Part shown: piece after piece, positions 1-6,043 of the stretch | Layout of the letters: the number at the start of each line of letters is the position of its first letter | How positions within the stretch are numbered: the first letter of the stretch is position 1 | Assembly (NCBI GenBank): GCA_030018745.1 | Contig: JASEHB010000092.1 | Span: 1,590-7,857 of the forward strand | DNA: 6,268 bases | Direction of reading: 5' to 3' | Origin: Desulfatibacillaceae bacterium | GTDB lineage: Bacteria; Desulfobacterota; Desulfobacteria; Desulfobacterales; Desulfatibacillaceae | The notes under the pieces: generated by a model | The model's input: the letters and a program-made list of their open reading frames with translations, nothing else | What the model was told of the DNA's origin: nothing | Databases searched by the model: none | Translations under genes and position numbers: made by a program

Positions 1-852
1 AAAATAGAGCCTCTCCAGATTGAAACCCCCGCCCTGAATACGGAGATAATCACCCCCGCCTTCATTTGCTATGCGGATGAGATCCCTTTCATTGAGCCGG
101 GACAGGATGTTGTTGCCAGCCTCGTCCTTTTCAAAGCCAGCGCCCCGTGCTGCGGGAATGGGGCCTCCGGCAGGGTCGCCCACGCCAAGAACAAAAATGC
201 GAACCCCTTTTTTGGCTGCCCGCCTTGCTGCTTCAAGCCCTCTTCCTTCATTGTCCTCGCCGTCTGTGAGAAGCACAATAACCCTCTCGGCAGGGCTTGT
301 GGCGTCAAAGGCTTCAACCGCCCTGTCAATGGCATCTCCAAGGTCTGTTCCCATAACCGGAACAAGGCCCGGCTCAAGGTGTTTCAGATACATTGCTATG
401 GCCTGGTAATCCAGGGTGAGGGGGCTTTGGACAAAGGCCCTGCCAGCAAAAAGCACAAGCCCGATTCTGTCGCCCTGTGCCGCGGAAAGCAGATCCGCTA
501 TTTCCCGCTTTGCCCTCTCCATGCGGCTTGGACGGATATCCGCCACCAGCATCGAGCGGGAAAGATCCACACAAACCATTATGTCAACACCCCTTGATGA
601 AATCTCCTCGATGCGCTCTCCCCAGCGGGGGCCGGCCAGGGCCGTGATGAGCATGGCAAGGCCTGCCAGGACCAGGGCGTTTCTCAACCAGGCCCTTGCG
701 GTGCTTTCCAAAGGGCCAAGGCGGACAAGAAGCTCATGAGCCGCAAAGGCTTCCAGGGTTTGCCTGCGGCTGCGCCAGGCAAGGGCCTGAAGCAGGGCTG
801 CCAGGGGCAGGGCAAAGAGAAAGTTAAGTATCCAGGCTCGTTCAAAACTCAT
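1..852 (-). CDS. batB: BatB-like VWA-domain membrane protein (3' end beyond window)
   Basis: Partial gene: 284 codons are open from the ATG at 852 to the left edge, with no stop or frameshift. It should be an inner-membrane protein with a von Willebrand factor A domain. Two hydrophobic segments lie at about residues 8-25 and 57-74, followed by the VWA domain from about residue 88. The metal-ion-dependent adhesion site (MIDAS) is intact: D96-x-S98-x-S100 in VDLSRSM, T169 in MGTD, and TDGED at 196-200. A final C-terminal membrane segment, usual in the family, would lie outside the window. The start is fixed by an ATGA overlap with the batA stop (849-852); no strong Shine-Dalgarno is visible, which fits translational coupling. 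It is distinguished from batA by position and by the DLSRS rather than DTSGS motif. In other bacteria a TPR-containing batC often follows. The family role is in MoxR/Bat-dependent stress tolerance or complex assembly; the direct activity is unknown. Confidence 0.92.
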   Translation of the reverse strand, partial: MSFERAWILNFLFALPLAALLQALAWRSRRQTLEAFAAHELLVRLGPLESTARAWLRNALVLAGLAMLITALAGPRWGERIEEISSRGVDIMVCVDLSRSMLVADIRPSRMERAKREIADLLSAAQGDRIGLVLFAGRAFVQSPLTLDYQAIAMYLKHLEPGLVPVMGTDLGDAIDRAVEAFDATSPAERVIVLLTDGEDNEGRGLEAARRAAKKGVRIFVLGVGDPAGGPIPAARGAGFEKDEAGNNILSRLNERDLIRIANEGGGDYLRIQGGGFNLERLYF

Positions 853-1847
853 GGAAGGGGCCGCCATCTCCAGGCAAACATCTCAACAGCCACAAGCAAA
901 AGGGCTGCTGCCAGAAACCAGGGAAAAAGCTCTTGAAAATGGAAGAATTTCTTAACCTTCACCTCGGTCTTTTCCAGTTGGTCAAGTTCATCGTAAATTG
1001 CTTCAAGCTCGGCTGTTTCTGTTGCAACAAAGTAGCGCCCGCCCCCGATTTGAGCAATTCTTTTGAGAGCATCTTCATCCATCACAACCTGGCGATAAAC
1101 AAACTGATCTCCAAAGAGGGTGCGCTGCAGAAAAGGCGCGCTGCCTGTTGTGCCTACACCCACAGCATGAATTCTTATGCCCAGGGCCGCAAGCGCACGG
1201 GCCGCGGTGGGCGCGTCAATCTCCCCCGCGTTTTCCTCGCCGTCCGTGAGAAGTATCACAACCTTGCTGGCCCCTGGCAAATCCTTGAGGCGTTTGCCTG
1301 CAATTGCCAGGGCGTCCCCAATGGCCGTTGCCTGCCCGGCCATGTTCACAGCCATGTCATCAGTCAGGGACAAAAGCAGGCCCTGATCGCTTGTGGGCGG
1401 AACCTGGGTAAAGGCATAAGAGCCGAAAACCACAATCCCTATGCGGTCGTGGGGGCGTTTTCTTATAAAATCCTTTGCAACCTTTTTAACTGCGGCAAGG
1501 CGGGTCACGGGCTTGTTGTCCAGGGTGAAATCCATTGCCAGCATGGAGCCGGAGGTGTCCATGCACAGAATAATATCCACGCCCGGCGAAAGAATTTCCT
1601 GGCTTGCCGTATAGGCCTGGGGCCTGGCCGCAGCAAGCACCAGCAGCAAAAGCACAAGCGCCCGAAGCACCGGGAAGATTACGGCCTTTGCCCTGTGCCC
1701 GGCAGGCACAAGCTGGGCCAAAAACCCTGTTGCAGAATAAGAAAGGGCATTGGGTCGGCTTTTTAAAACCCAAAAAAGCCAGGCCGCCACAGGCAGGATA
1801 AGAAACAAGAGCTGCGGATAGGCAAAACGGAGGCCTTCGCTATCCAT
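849..1847 (-). CDS. batA: BatA-like VWA-domain membrane protein
   Basis: Complete 332-residue protein. Hydrophobic segments lie at about 10-28 and 54-73, a VWA domain at about 88-285, and a C-terminal membrane helix at about 309-325 ending in WRWRPLP. This is the classic Bat topology, with the VWA domain between membrane anchors. The MIDAS is complete: D97-x-S99-x-S101 (MDTSGSM), T174 in GQATAIGD, and TDGEE at 201-205, so divalent metal binding is expected. The ATG at 1847 is preferred over the in-frame TTG at 1862, because GGAGG at 1858-1854 sits 6 bases before the ATG and would lie inside the longer version. The start overlaps the preceding stop by 8 bases, and the stop overlaps the batB ATG (ATGA). 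By family analogy it partners with BatB and the MoxR ATPase; what the complex acts on cannot be told from sequence. Confidence 0.95.
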   Translation of the reverse strand: MDSEGLRFAYPQLLFLILPVAAWLFWVLKSRPNALSYSATGFLAQLVPAGHRAKAVIFPVLRALVLLLLVLAAARPQAYTASQEILSPGVDIILCMDTSGSMLAMDFTLDNKPVTRLAAVKKVAKDFIRKRPHDRIGIVVFGSYAFTQVPPTSDQGLLLSLTDDMAVNMAGQATAIGDALAIAGKRLKDLPGASKVVILLTDGEENAGEIDAPTAARALAALGIRIHAVGVGTTGSAPFLQRTLFGDQFVYRQVVMDEDALKRIAQIGGGRYFVATETAELEAIYDELDQLEKTEVKVKKFFHFQELFPWFLAAALLLVAVEMFAWRWRPLP

Positions 1848-2832
1848 GAGACGCCTCCACAACTGGTTTTTCCTGTTTGTTCCCGTCCTTTGCTTCCTGC
1901 TCTTTTGGCATTGTGCTTTTCACAAACTCTCCGACCATATCCAGGTGATCCCTCATGGCCAGGGCAGAGGCAGCACCTTTTGCAAACTTCACTGCATCTG
2001 CTGCAAAAAGCAGCTCAACAACCCGCCTGTCCGTTGAATCGGAGAAAAAGGCGGCAATCTCCTGGCTGGTCATACGCACGGCCGGAAATCCCCGCAGTCC
2101 TTCCAGATAGGCCCTCAAAACAAGGGACAGCTCAAAATAAAATGCCTTTGGCTCAATGTTGCCCTGCGCCAGTTTTAACGAAAGGCGGTTAAGCCCCTTC
2201 AAGGCTGTCTCGTGGGGTTTTTCCCCTCCCAGGGCCATTGGATTTTTTCCTGCGCCAAACAAGCGTTTAATCAAAAACAATGCGACACCTGCAACAACAA
2301 GGGCCACAAACAAGGGGGCAAGGCGCTTGTGCCAGGGGCGTATCTGCTCTATTCCCCTTATGGGCCGGGGGGGCACAGCCGCAGGGTCGTCCGGCAGGCC
2401 GGAGGCGACCTTTAACGCAAGTGGCTGGCTTTTGAGGATTCCCGGCTGCCCTTGCGGGTCTATAAAGGCAATGGTCAAATAATCCGTTGACCAGTCTTCC
2501 AGCGAGTTGACAAGAACCTTTGCCGTTAGGCCTCTGCGCGTGAGTTTTATCTGCCCGGCAGTAAGGGGAGAAAGGCCCTGGATGATGACGGGTTCTTCAA
2601 GCCTTGCCGCCTTTGGCAGGGAAAAGCCTATTTCCAAATCAACCCAGTCTCCGGTATTGGCCCCTTCTGCCTTGAATGCCGCCTCAAAGGGCAAAACAAG
2701 CTCCTGTTCGAGGGATTGTTCATCAGCCTTTTGATTGGCCTGGCAAAATCCGCAAAAAAAGAGGCCCAATGTAAGAATGCTGCATAGGGCAAGGGAGGAA
2801 AAACAGGTAAAAGGCCTGCCAAAGCTTTTCAT
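1840..2832 (-). CDS. Exported, single-pass membrane protein, DUF4381/BatD-like
   Basis: Complete 330-residue protein of the MoxR/Bat operon; the family call is tentative. It starts with a signal peptide (hydrophobic about 10-29, possible cleavage after CQA near residue 32; no good lipobox). A region of about 110 residues (about 40-145), rich in alternating hydrophobic positions, looks like an extracytoplasmic beta-sandwich. A Pro-rich linker (about 147-160, VPPRP) follows, then one transmembrane helix (about 171-190, closed by KRLF). The cytoplasmic part is helical (about 208-305) and contains YFELSLVLRAYLEG, a pattern seen after the membrane helix in DUF4381 and in BatD C-termini. The tail is charged (KEQEAKDGNKQEKP). 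The ATG overlaps the DUF58 stop as ATGA, and GAGGGG at 2843-2838 sits 5 bases upstream. By its place in the operon it probably links periplasmic and cytoplasmic sides of the Bat complex; this is inference. Confidence 0.85.
   Translation of the reverse strand: MKSFGRPFTCFSSLALCSILTLGLFFCGFCQANQKADEQSLEQELVLPFEAAFKAEGANTGDWVDLEIGFSLPKAARLEEPVIIQGLSPLTAGQIKLTRRGLTAKVLVNSLEDWSTDYLTIAFIDPQGQPGILKSQPLALKVASGLPDDPAAVPPRPIRGIEQIRPWHKRLAPLFVALVVAGVALFLIKRLFGAGKNPMALGGEKPHETALKGLNRLSLKLAQGNIEPKAFYFELSLVLRAYLEGLRGFPAVRMTSQEIAAFFSDSTDRRVVELLFAADAVKFAKGAASALAMRDHLDMVGEFVKSTMPKEQEAKDGNKQEKPVVEASHG
1854..1858 (-). promoter_or_regulatory. Ribosome binding site that decides the batA start
   Basis: A GGAGG core lies 6 bases upstream of the ATG at 1847, inside the last codons of the preceding gene. 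Its position argues against the alternative TTG start at 1862, which would place the motif within the coding sequence. Confidence 0.7.
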
Positions 2833-3761
2833 CGCCGCCCCTCACGGCCCCGGAAATATGCGGCCAGAGGCTCCACGGTAGGGCCGTCCGTGCTTATGCT
2901 CACAAGCCCGGCCCGGTTTGCGGCCAAAAGCCGTGCAAGGGCTTCATCCTGGACGCCCATCAGATTCCGCCACCTGGCTTTCAAGCCCCGGTCAGAAAAA
3001 TCTGCTGCGATGTGCCGACCTGTCTCCGGGTCAACCAGCCGGAAAAAGCCTGAATCTGGAAGCTCCCGCTCGCGTGGGTCATAAACTTTTATAATTGTGA
3101 CATCGTGCTTTTTGGCGCACAGGGAGAGGGCCACCTCCAGTCGCTTGTCGGGAAGGGGTACAAGAAAGTCCGAAATCATAAAAACTATGCAATGGCGGCG
3201 GACAACGCGGTTGATGTATTCCAGGGCCTTTGCAATATTTGTCCCCCTGTCTGCTGCCTGATGGGTGAATATCTCCTTTATGAGCCGCCACACATGGCCC
3301 GCGCCCTTTCTTGGCGGGATGAAGCGGTCAACCCCCTTTGAGAAAAAAAGCGCCCCCACCTTGTCGTTTGTGCGTATGGCCACAAAGGACAAAAGCCCCG
3401 CCACCTGGGCTGCGGCCTCCATCTTGAAGCGGTTTTTCGACCCAAAAAGGTTGGAGGCGGAGCAGTCCACAGCCAGAAGGACTGTAAGCTCCCGCTCCTG
3501 GCAGTACATTTTAACAAAGGGGCTGCCAAAGCGCGCCGTCACATTCCAGTCAATATCGCGCACATCATCGCCGGGCGCATACTCGCGTACCTCGGCAAAC
3601 TCCATACCCTTGCCCTTGAATGCGCTCACATACTGGCCCGCAAAAATATCATTTGCAAGATAACGGGTTTTGAAGTGAAGCCTGCGGACCTTGGAGTAAA
3701 GCTCTGGAGAGAGCGTTGTCTCGGCAATGGCAGGGCCTGGGGCGTTTTTGAGCAACATCAT
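2829..3761 (-). CDS. DUF58 family protein with VWA-like domain
   Basis: Complete 310-residue protein with no signal peptide or membrane segment, so probably cytoplasmic. The DUF58 signature is clear at about 54-77: EFAEVREYAPGDDVRDIDW followed by NVTAR. The VWA-like fold follows, with a MIDAS-type D99-x-S101-x-S103 (VDCSASN), T174 in RGTN, and the late strand ending ISDF at 196-199. The length is normal for the family. DUF58 proteins are nearly always encoded next to a MoxR ATPase and are thought to be its partner; no enzyme activity is established. The ATG at 3761 overlaps the ATPase stop as ATGA and is followed at once by a second Met codon (3758), so either could initiate. No strong Shine-Dalgarno is seen, which fits coupling to the ATPase gene. 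The stop overlaps the next ATG. Confidence 0.95.
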   Translation of the reverse strand: MMLLKNAPGPAIAETTLSPELYSKVRRLHFKTRYLANDIFAGQYVSAFKGKGMEFAEVREYAPGDDVRDIDWNVTARFGSPFVKMYCQERELTVLLAVDCSASNLFGSKNRFKMEAAAQVAGLLSFVAIRTNDKVGALFFSKGVDRFIPPRKGAGHVWRLIKEIFTHQAADRGTNIAKALEYINRVVRRHCIVFMISDFLVPLPDKRLEVALSLCAKKHDVTIIKVYDPRERELPDSGFFRLVDPETGRHIAADFSDRGLKARWRNLMGVQDEALARLLAANRAGLVSISTDGPTVEPLAAYFRGREGRR

Positions 3762-4741
3762 GGCACCACAATCCGCTCCAGCAGGCGGGTGATGATGTCA
3801 TCGGAGCTCACCCCCTGGGCCTCGGCCTCGTAGCTGACTATTATGCGGTGGCGCAAAACATCCGGGGCAAGCGTTTTGACATCCTGGGGGGTTACGAAGG
3901 CCCTGCCCGACAAAAAGGCCTGGGCGCGGGCCGCCATGGCCAGATAAATTGAGGCCCGCGGCGAGGCGCCATAGCGAATCATGTTGGCCAGATCCCGTCC
4001 CAACTCCTTTGGCGAGCGCGTGGCCCGCACAAGGTTGACAATGTAGTCGAAAATCTTTTCCTCCATGTGAATTGCAGACGCGGCCCGGCAGGCCTCAAGC
4101 ACGGCCTGCCGGGAAATCGCGGGCCGCACCTTCTGCTCCGTAATGCCAGCATGAACCCGGCGGATGATTTCCTTTTCATGCTCAACACCCGGATAGTCCA
4201 CCTTTATTTTGAGCATGAAGCGGTCCACCTGGGCTTCGGGCAGGGGATAAGTGCCTTCCTGCTCTATGGGGTTCTGGGTGGCAAGAACCATGAAGGGGCT
4301 GTCAAGGGCAAAGGTGGTCTGGCCTATGGTTATCTGGCGCTCGGCCATTGCCTCAAGCAGAGCGCTCTGAACCTTGGCTGGCGCCCGGTTTATTTCGTCC
4401 GCCAATATTATATTGTGGAAAATCGGCCCCTTGCGTATTTCAAAACTGCCTGTGTCGGGCCGAAAAATCTGTGTCCCAAGAATGTCGGCGGGCAGAAGAT
4501 CCGGCGTGAACTGGATTCTCATGAAATCCACATCAATGGCGCTGGCAAGGGTTTTCACCGCTGTTGTCTTGGCCAGGCCCGGAAGCCCTTCCACCAAAAG
4601 GTGGGCGTTGCACAAAAGGCCTGTCAAAAGACGGTCAATGAAGGCCTTCTGGCCCACAATCACCTTTTCCACCTCAACAGCCACCTGACGGAGCACAAGG
4701 CTTTGCTTTTCAACCTGTTCTGAAATACCGGCAATGTCCAT
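3758..4741 (-). CDS. MoxR-family AAA+ ATPase
   Basis: Complete 327-residue ATPase, first gene of the five-gene operon. The nucleotide site is intact: Walker A EGLPGLAKT (51-59), Walker B IILADE (111-116) followed by INRAPAKVQSALLEAM, sensor 1 in ATQNP (N157), the candidate arginine finger in EAQVDRF (R174), and sensor 2 in GASPRAS (R262). The C-terminal lid runs to about 320. This is the standard MoxR length and layout. MoxR ATPases form hexameric rings that are thought to act as chaperones or in metal-cofactor insertion with VWA-domain partners, three of which are encoded just downstream. It should be cytoplasmic. The ATG at 4741 is preceded by AGAGG at 4758-4754 with a long 12-base spacer. 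Its upstream 342-base gap contains the only promoter-like sites in front of this operon. The general MoxR assignment is firm; the subfamily and the client protein are not known. Confidence 0.97.
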   Translation of the reverse strand: MDIAGISEQVEKQSLVLRQVAVEVEKVIVGQKAFIDRLLTGLLCNAHLLVEGLPGLAKTTAVKTLASAIDVDFMRIQFTPDLLPADILGTQIFRPDTGSFEIRKGPIFHNIILADEINRAPAKVQSALLEAMAERQITIGQTTFALDSPFMVLATQNPIEQEGTYPLPEAQVDRFMLKIKVDYPGVEHEKEIIRRVHAGITEQKVRPAISRQAVLEACRAASAIHMEEKIFDYIVNLVRATRSPKELGRDLANMIRYGASPRASIYLAMAARAQAFLSGRAFVTPQDVKTLAPDVLRHRIIVSYEAEAQGVSSDDIITRLLERIVVP

Positions 4742-4779
4742 TGAAATAAAAGACCTCTTTAAAATTAATTGTTTTGCCG

Positions 4780-4792
4780 CATCAAGGGGTCA
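4780..4792. repeat. 13-base direct repeat, copy near the ATPase gene
   Basis: The plus strand reads CATCAAGGGGTCA here and again, identically and in the same orientation, at 5068-5080, 288 bases away. This copy lies about 40 bases upstream of the ATPase ATG. Identity stops at both sides of the 13 bases. It could be a paired regulator site, an old target duplication or chance. Confidence 0.5.
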
Positions 4793-4837
4793 TTCCCTGC
4801 AGGCAGGAGGCGCCAGCCGCAATTCGTAAGAGCAGCC

Positions 4838-4868
4838 ACCGGGCCATTCTCGGATTAAAGGCCCCGGT
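4838..4868 (-). other. Imperfect GC-rich stem-loop in the operon leader
   Basis: On the minus strand ACCGGGGCC (4868-4860) can pair with GGCCCGGT (4845-4838) around a 14-base loop, giving eight base pairs with one bulged G. No T-run follows on the minus strand, so it does not look like an intrinsic terminator. Neighbouring sequence upstream in the transcript (about 4870-4895) can form a further short GCCG/CGGC stem. It would be part of the leader RNA if transcription starts near 4924. Confidence 0.35.
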
Positions 4869-4930
4869 CTAAACGCCGGAGCCGTTGGGGCGGCCACTGG
4901 CATTTACTGCCTTTAAGGGCCGTTTGGGGA

Positions 4931-4960
4931 ATAATACCACAGCAGCAGCGTTTATCTCAA
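4931..4960 (-). promoter_or_regulatory. Candidate sigma-70 promoter for the MoxR-Bat operon
   Basis: On the minus strand TTGAGA (4960-4955) is followed after 18 bases by TATTAT (4936-4931). Each box matches five of six consensus positions. Transcription would start near 4924, giving a leader of about 180 bases before the ATPase ATG that includes the GC-rich stem-loop. This is a consensus match only. Confidence 0.35.
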
Positions 4961-5045
4961 GGACTGCAAGGCATTTTGTGAAAGCCGGTTTTAATTGCAA
5001 GGCTCTTATAAAACATCAACTTTCTGTTTTTATGCTTAAAATGCC

Positions 5046-5073
5046 ATCATATTCTCGACTCTTAATCCATCAA
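5046..5073 (-). promoter_or_regulatory. Second candidate promoter just after the FGE-fold gene
   Basis: On the minus strand TTGATG (5073-5068) is followed after 16 bases by TATGAT (5051-5046). The -35 box matches four of six positions and the -10 box five of six. The -35 lies within one copy of the 13-base direct repeat. It is weaker than the 4931-4960 candidate and would give a leader of about 300 bases. Confidence 0.22.
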
Positions 5074-5080
5074 GGGGTCA
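5068..5080. repeat. 13-base direct repeat, copy near the FGE-fold gene stop
   Basis: Identical to 4780-4792. It begins only 3 bases beyond the FGE-fold stop codon and overlaps the -35 box of the weaker promoter candidate. The repeats therefore sit close to the two limits of the non-coding gap. Confidence 0.5.
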
Positions 5081-5083
5081 ATA

Positions 5084-6043
5084 TCAGCGGATGCGCACAA
5101 TCCGAAACCCGTTATTGTAGCGCTTGAAATTGGGGGTTGCATAACTGCGGTTGCCGCAGCGCACGCCATTGGGGTTGTTGTCCCAGCTTCCGCCCCTTAC
5201 AATGCGTCCCTGTTTGGAAGAAGAAGGCCCGGTGGGGCCGTAGTAAGGCCCCGGCTCTTTGGGATAAGGGCCTCTCCAGTCCTGGCACATCTCCCATACA
5301 TTGCCTAAAATGTCGTAAATGCCCCAGGCGTTGGGATTGTACGAGCCTACCAGAGAGGTGACCGCATAACCGTCATCGCAATCGTGAATGGGCCATGTGG
5401 GCCAGATCTCCTGGGCTGAAACATCCGCCACATTGGCATATTGACAAGCCATCTCCGGCTCGTCCCCCCAGTACCGGCTGGTGCTTGTGCCTGCCCGGCA
5501 GGCATACTCCCACTCGGATTCCGTGGGCAACCAGAATGTGTAGCGGCCCTGGGATTTTTCGCTTAACCACCTGCAAAAATCCATTGCCTCGTACCAGCTA
5601 ACATTTACAACGGGCTGGGTGTCGCCATTAAGATTAAGCCCGTTGTATTCCTTGGAGTCATGGGTTGGTGCAAACTTTCTGAACTGGGCGTTTGTAACAG
5701 GGAACCTGCCTATCCAGAAGCCATTGAGGCAGACCTCGTGAACCGGCCCCTCATCCTCATAGCGGCCAGCCTCGCTTGGCGGCGTGCCCTGCAGAAAACA
5801 GCCTCCAGGCACCCATACCATCTCCATGCCTGTCACAGGCTCCACCCAGGGGGTTCCGGCAGGGATATCCGGCTCCGGGACCCCGTGCTCGTGGAGGTTT
5901 TCCACCCGCAGCCAGTCCAGATCCATGCCGATGCGCTCGCCAGGTGACCAGCAAAAGGCCGGGCCTGCAACAAAAAGGGCCGCGCACACAGCCAGGGCGA
6001 ACAATCCGGAAAAACCGTTCAATCTTTTTTTGTCAATTTTCAT
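5084..6043 (-). CDS. Exported FGE-sulfatase (SUMF1-fold) domain protein, probably not a formylglycine-generating enzyme
   Basis: Complete protein of 319 residues from the ATG at 6043. A signal peptide is clear: MKIDKKR, hydrophobic core about 10-30, likely cleavage near AFC/W at 31-32, so it acts outside the cytoplasm. The FGE-sulfatase domain spans about 72-317: GMEMVWVPGG (72-81), FPVTNAQF (114-121), LPTESEWEYACRAGT (172-186), GIYDILGNVWEMCQDW (241-256), RGGSW (283-287) and GFRIVR (312-317). Aligning GGSW to human FGE places N289 and V294 where catalytic C336 and C341 sit, so oxidase activity is unlikely; a binding or structural role is more plausible. The ATG at 6043 is preferred over 6049 because AGGGTG (6056-6051) lies 7 bases before it but only 1 base before the other. 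The 5' end overlaps the stop of the upstream gene, suggesting coupling. The C-terminal segment is Asn-rich. Confidence 0.93.
   Translation of the reverse strand: MKIDKKRLNGFSGLFALAVCAALFVAGPAFCWSPGERIGMDLDWLRVENLHEHGVPEPDIPAGTPWVEPVTGMEMVWVPGGCFLQGTPPSEAGRYEDEGPVHEVCLNGFWIGRFPVTNAQFRKFAPTHDSKEYNGLNLNGDTQPVVNVSWYEAMDFCRWLSEKSQGRYTFWLPTESEWEYACRAGTSTSRYWGDEPEMACQYANVADVSAQEIWPTWPIHDCDDGYAVTSLVGSYNPNAWGIYDILGNVWEMCQDWRGPYPKEPGPYYGPTGPSSSKQGRIVRGGSWDNNPNGVRCGNRSYATPNFKRYNNGFRIVRIR

Larger units (their letters stand above)
4742..5083. other. Non-coding gap / probable leader of the MoxR-Bat operon
   Basis: No convincing gene lies in these 342 bases on either strand. The region is AT-rich near both ends and GC-rich in the middle (about 4795-4925). 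It must contain the end of the FGE-fold transcript and, most likely, the promoter and 5' leader of the ATPase operon. It holds two promoter-like sequences, one imperfect GC-rich stem-loop and two copies of a 13-base direct repeat, listed separately. No stem followed by a T-run was found, so there is no clear intrinsic terminator after the FGE-fold gene, and readthrough into the operon is possible. Confidence 0.7.

Noticed and set aside
588..598. An 11-base inverted match to the intergenic 13-base repeat
   Set aside because: It falls on conserved coding sequence of batB (SSRGVDI just before the MIDAS strand), so coding constraint and chance explain it.
71..739. Several plus- and minus-strand open frames in the first 850 bases
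   Set aside because: They overlap the uninterrupted BatB frame, which shows the full VWA motif set; the others are shadows.
933..1766. Long plus-strand open frame of 277 codons opposite batA
   Set aside because: It is antisense to a clearly recognised VWA gene; its residues show no domain pattern and are rich in Cys, His and Gly typical of a shadow frame.
1848..1862. Longer batA start at TTG 1862
   Set aside because: The GGAGG motif correctly spaced for ATG 1847 would lie inside the longer coding sequence, and the added residues have no signal character.
4067..4723. Plus-strand open frame of 218 codons opposite the MoxR ATPase gene
   Set aside because: It mirrors the conserved ATPase codons, has no recognisable domain and no convincing start context.
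4838..4868. Stem-loop considered as an intrinsic terminator for the FGE-fold gene
   Set aside because: No T-run follows the stem in the direction of transcription, and it lies over 200 bases after the stop codon.
4885..5127. Plus-strand open frame of 80 codons across the intergenic gap
   Set aside because: No clear ribosome binding site, no recognisable protein features, and it runs into the end of the FGE-fold gene on the other strand.
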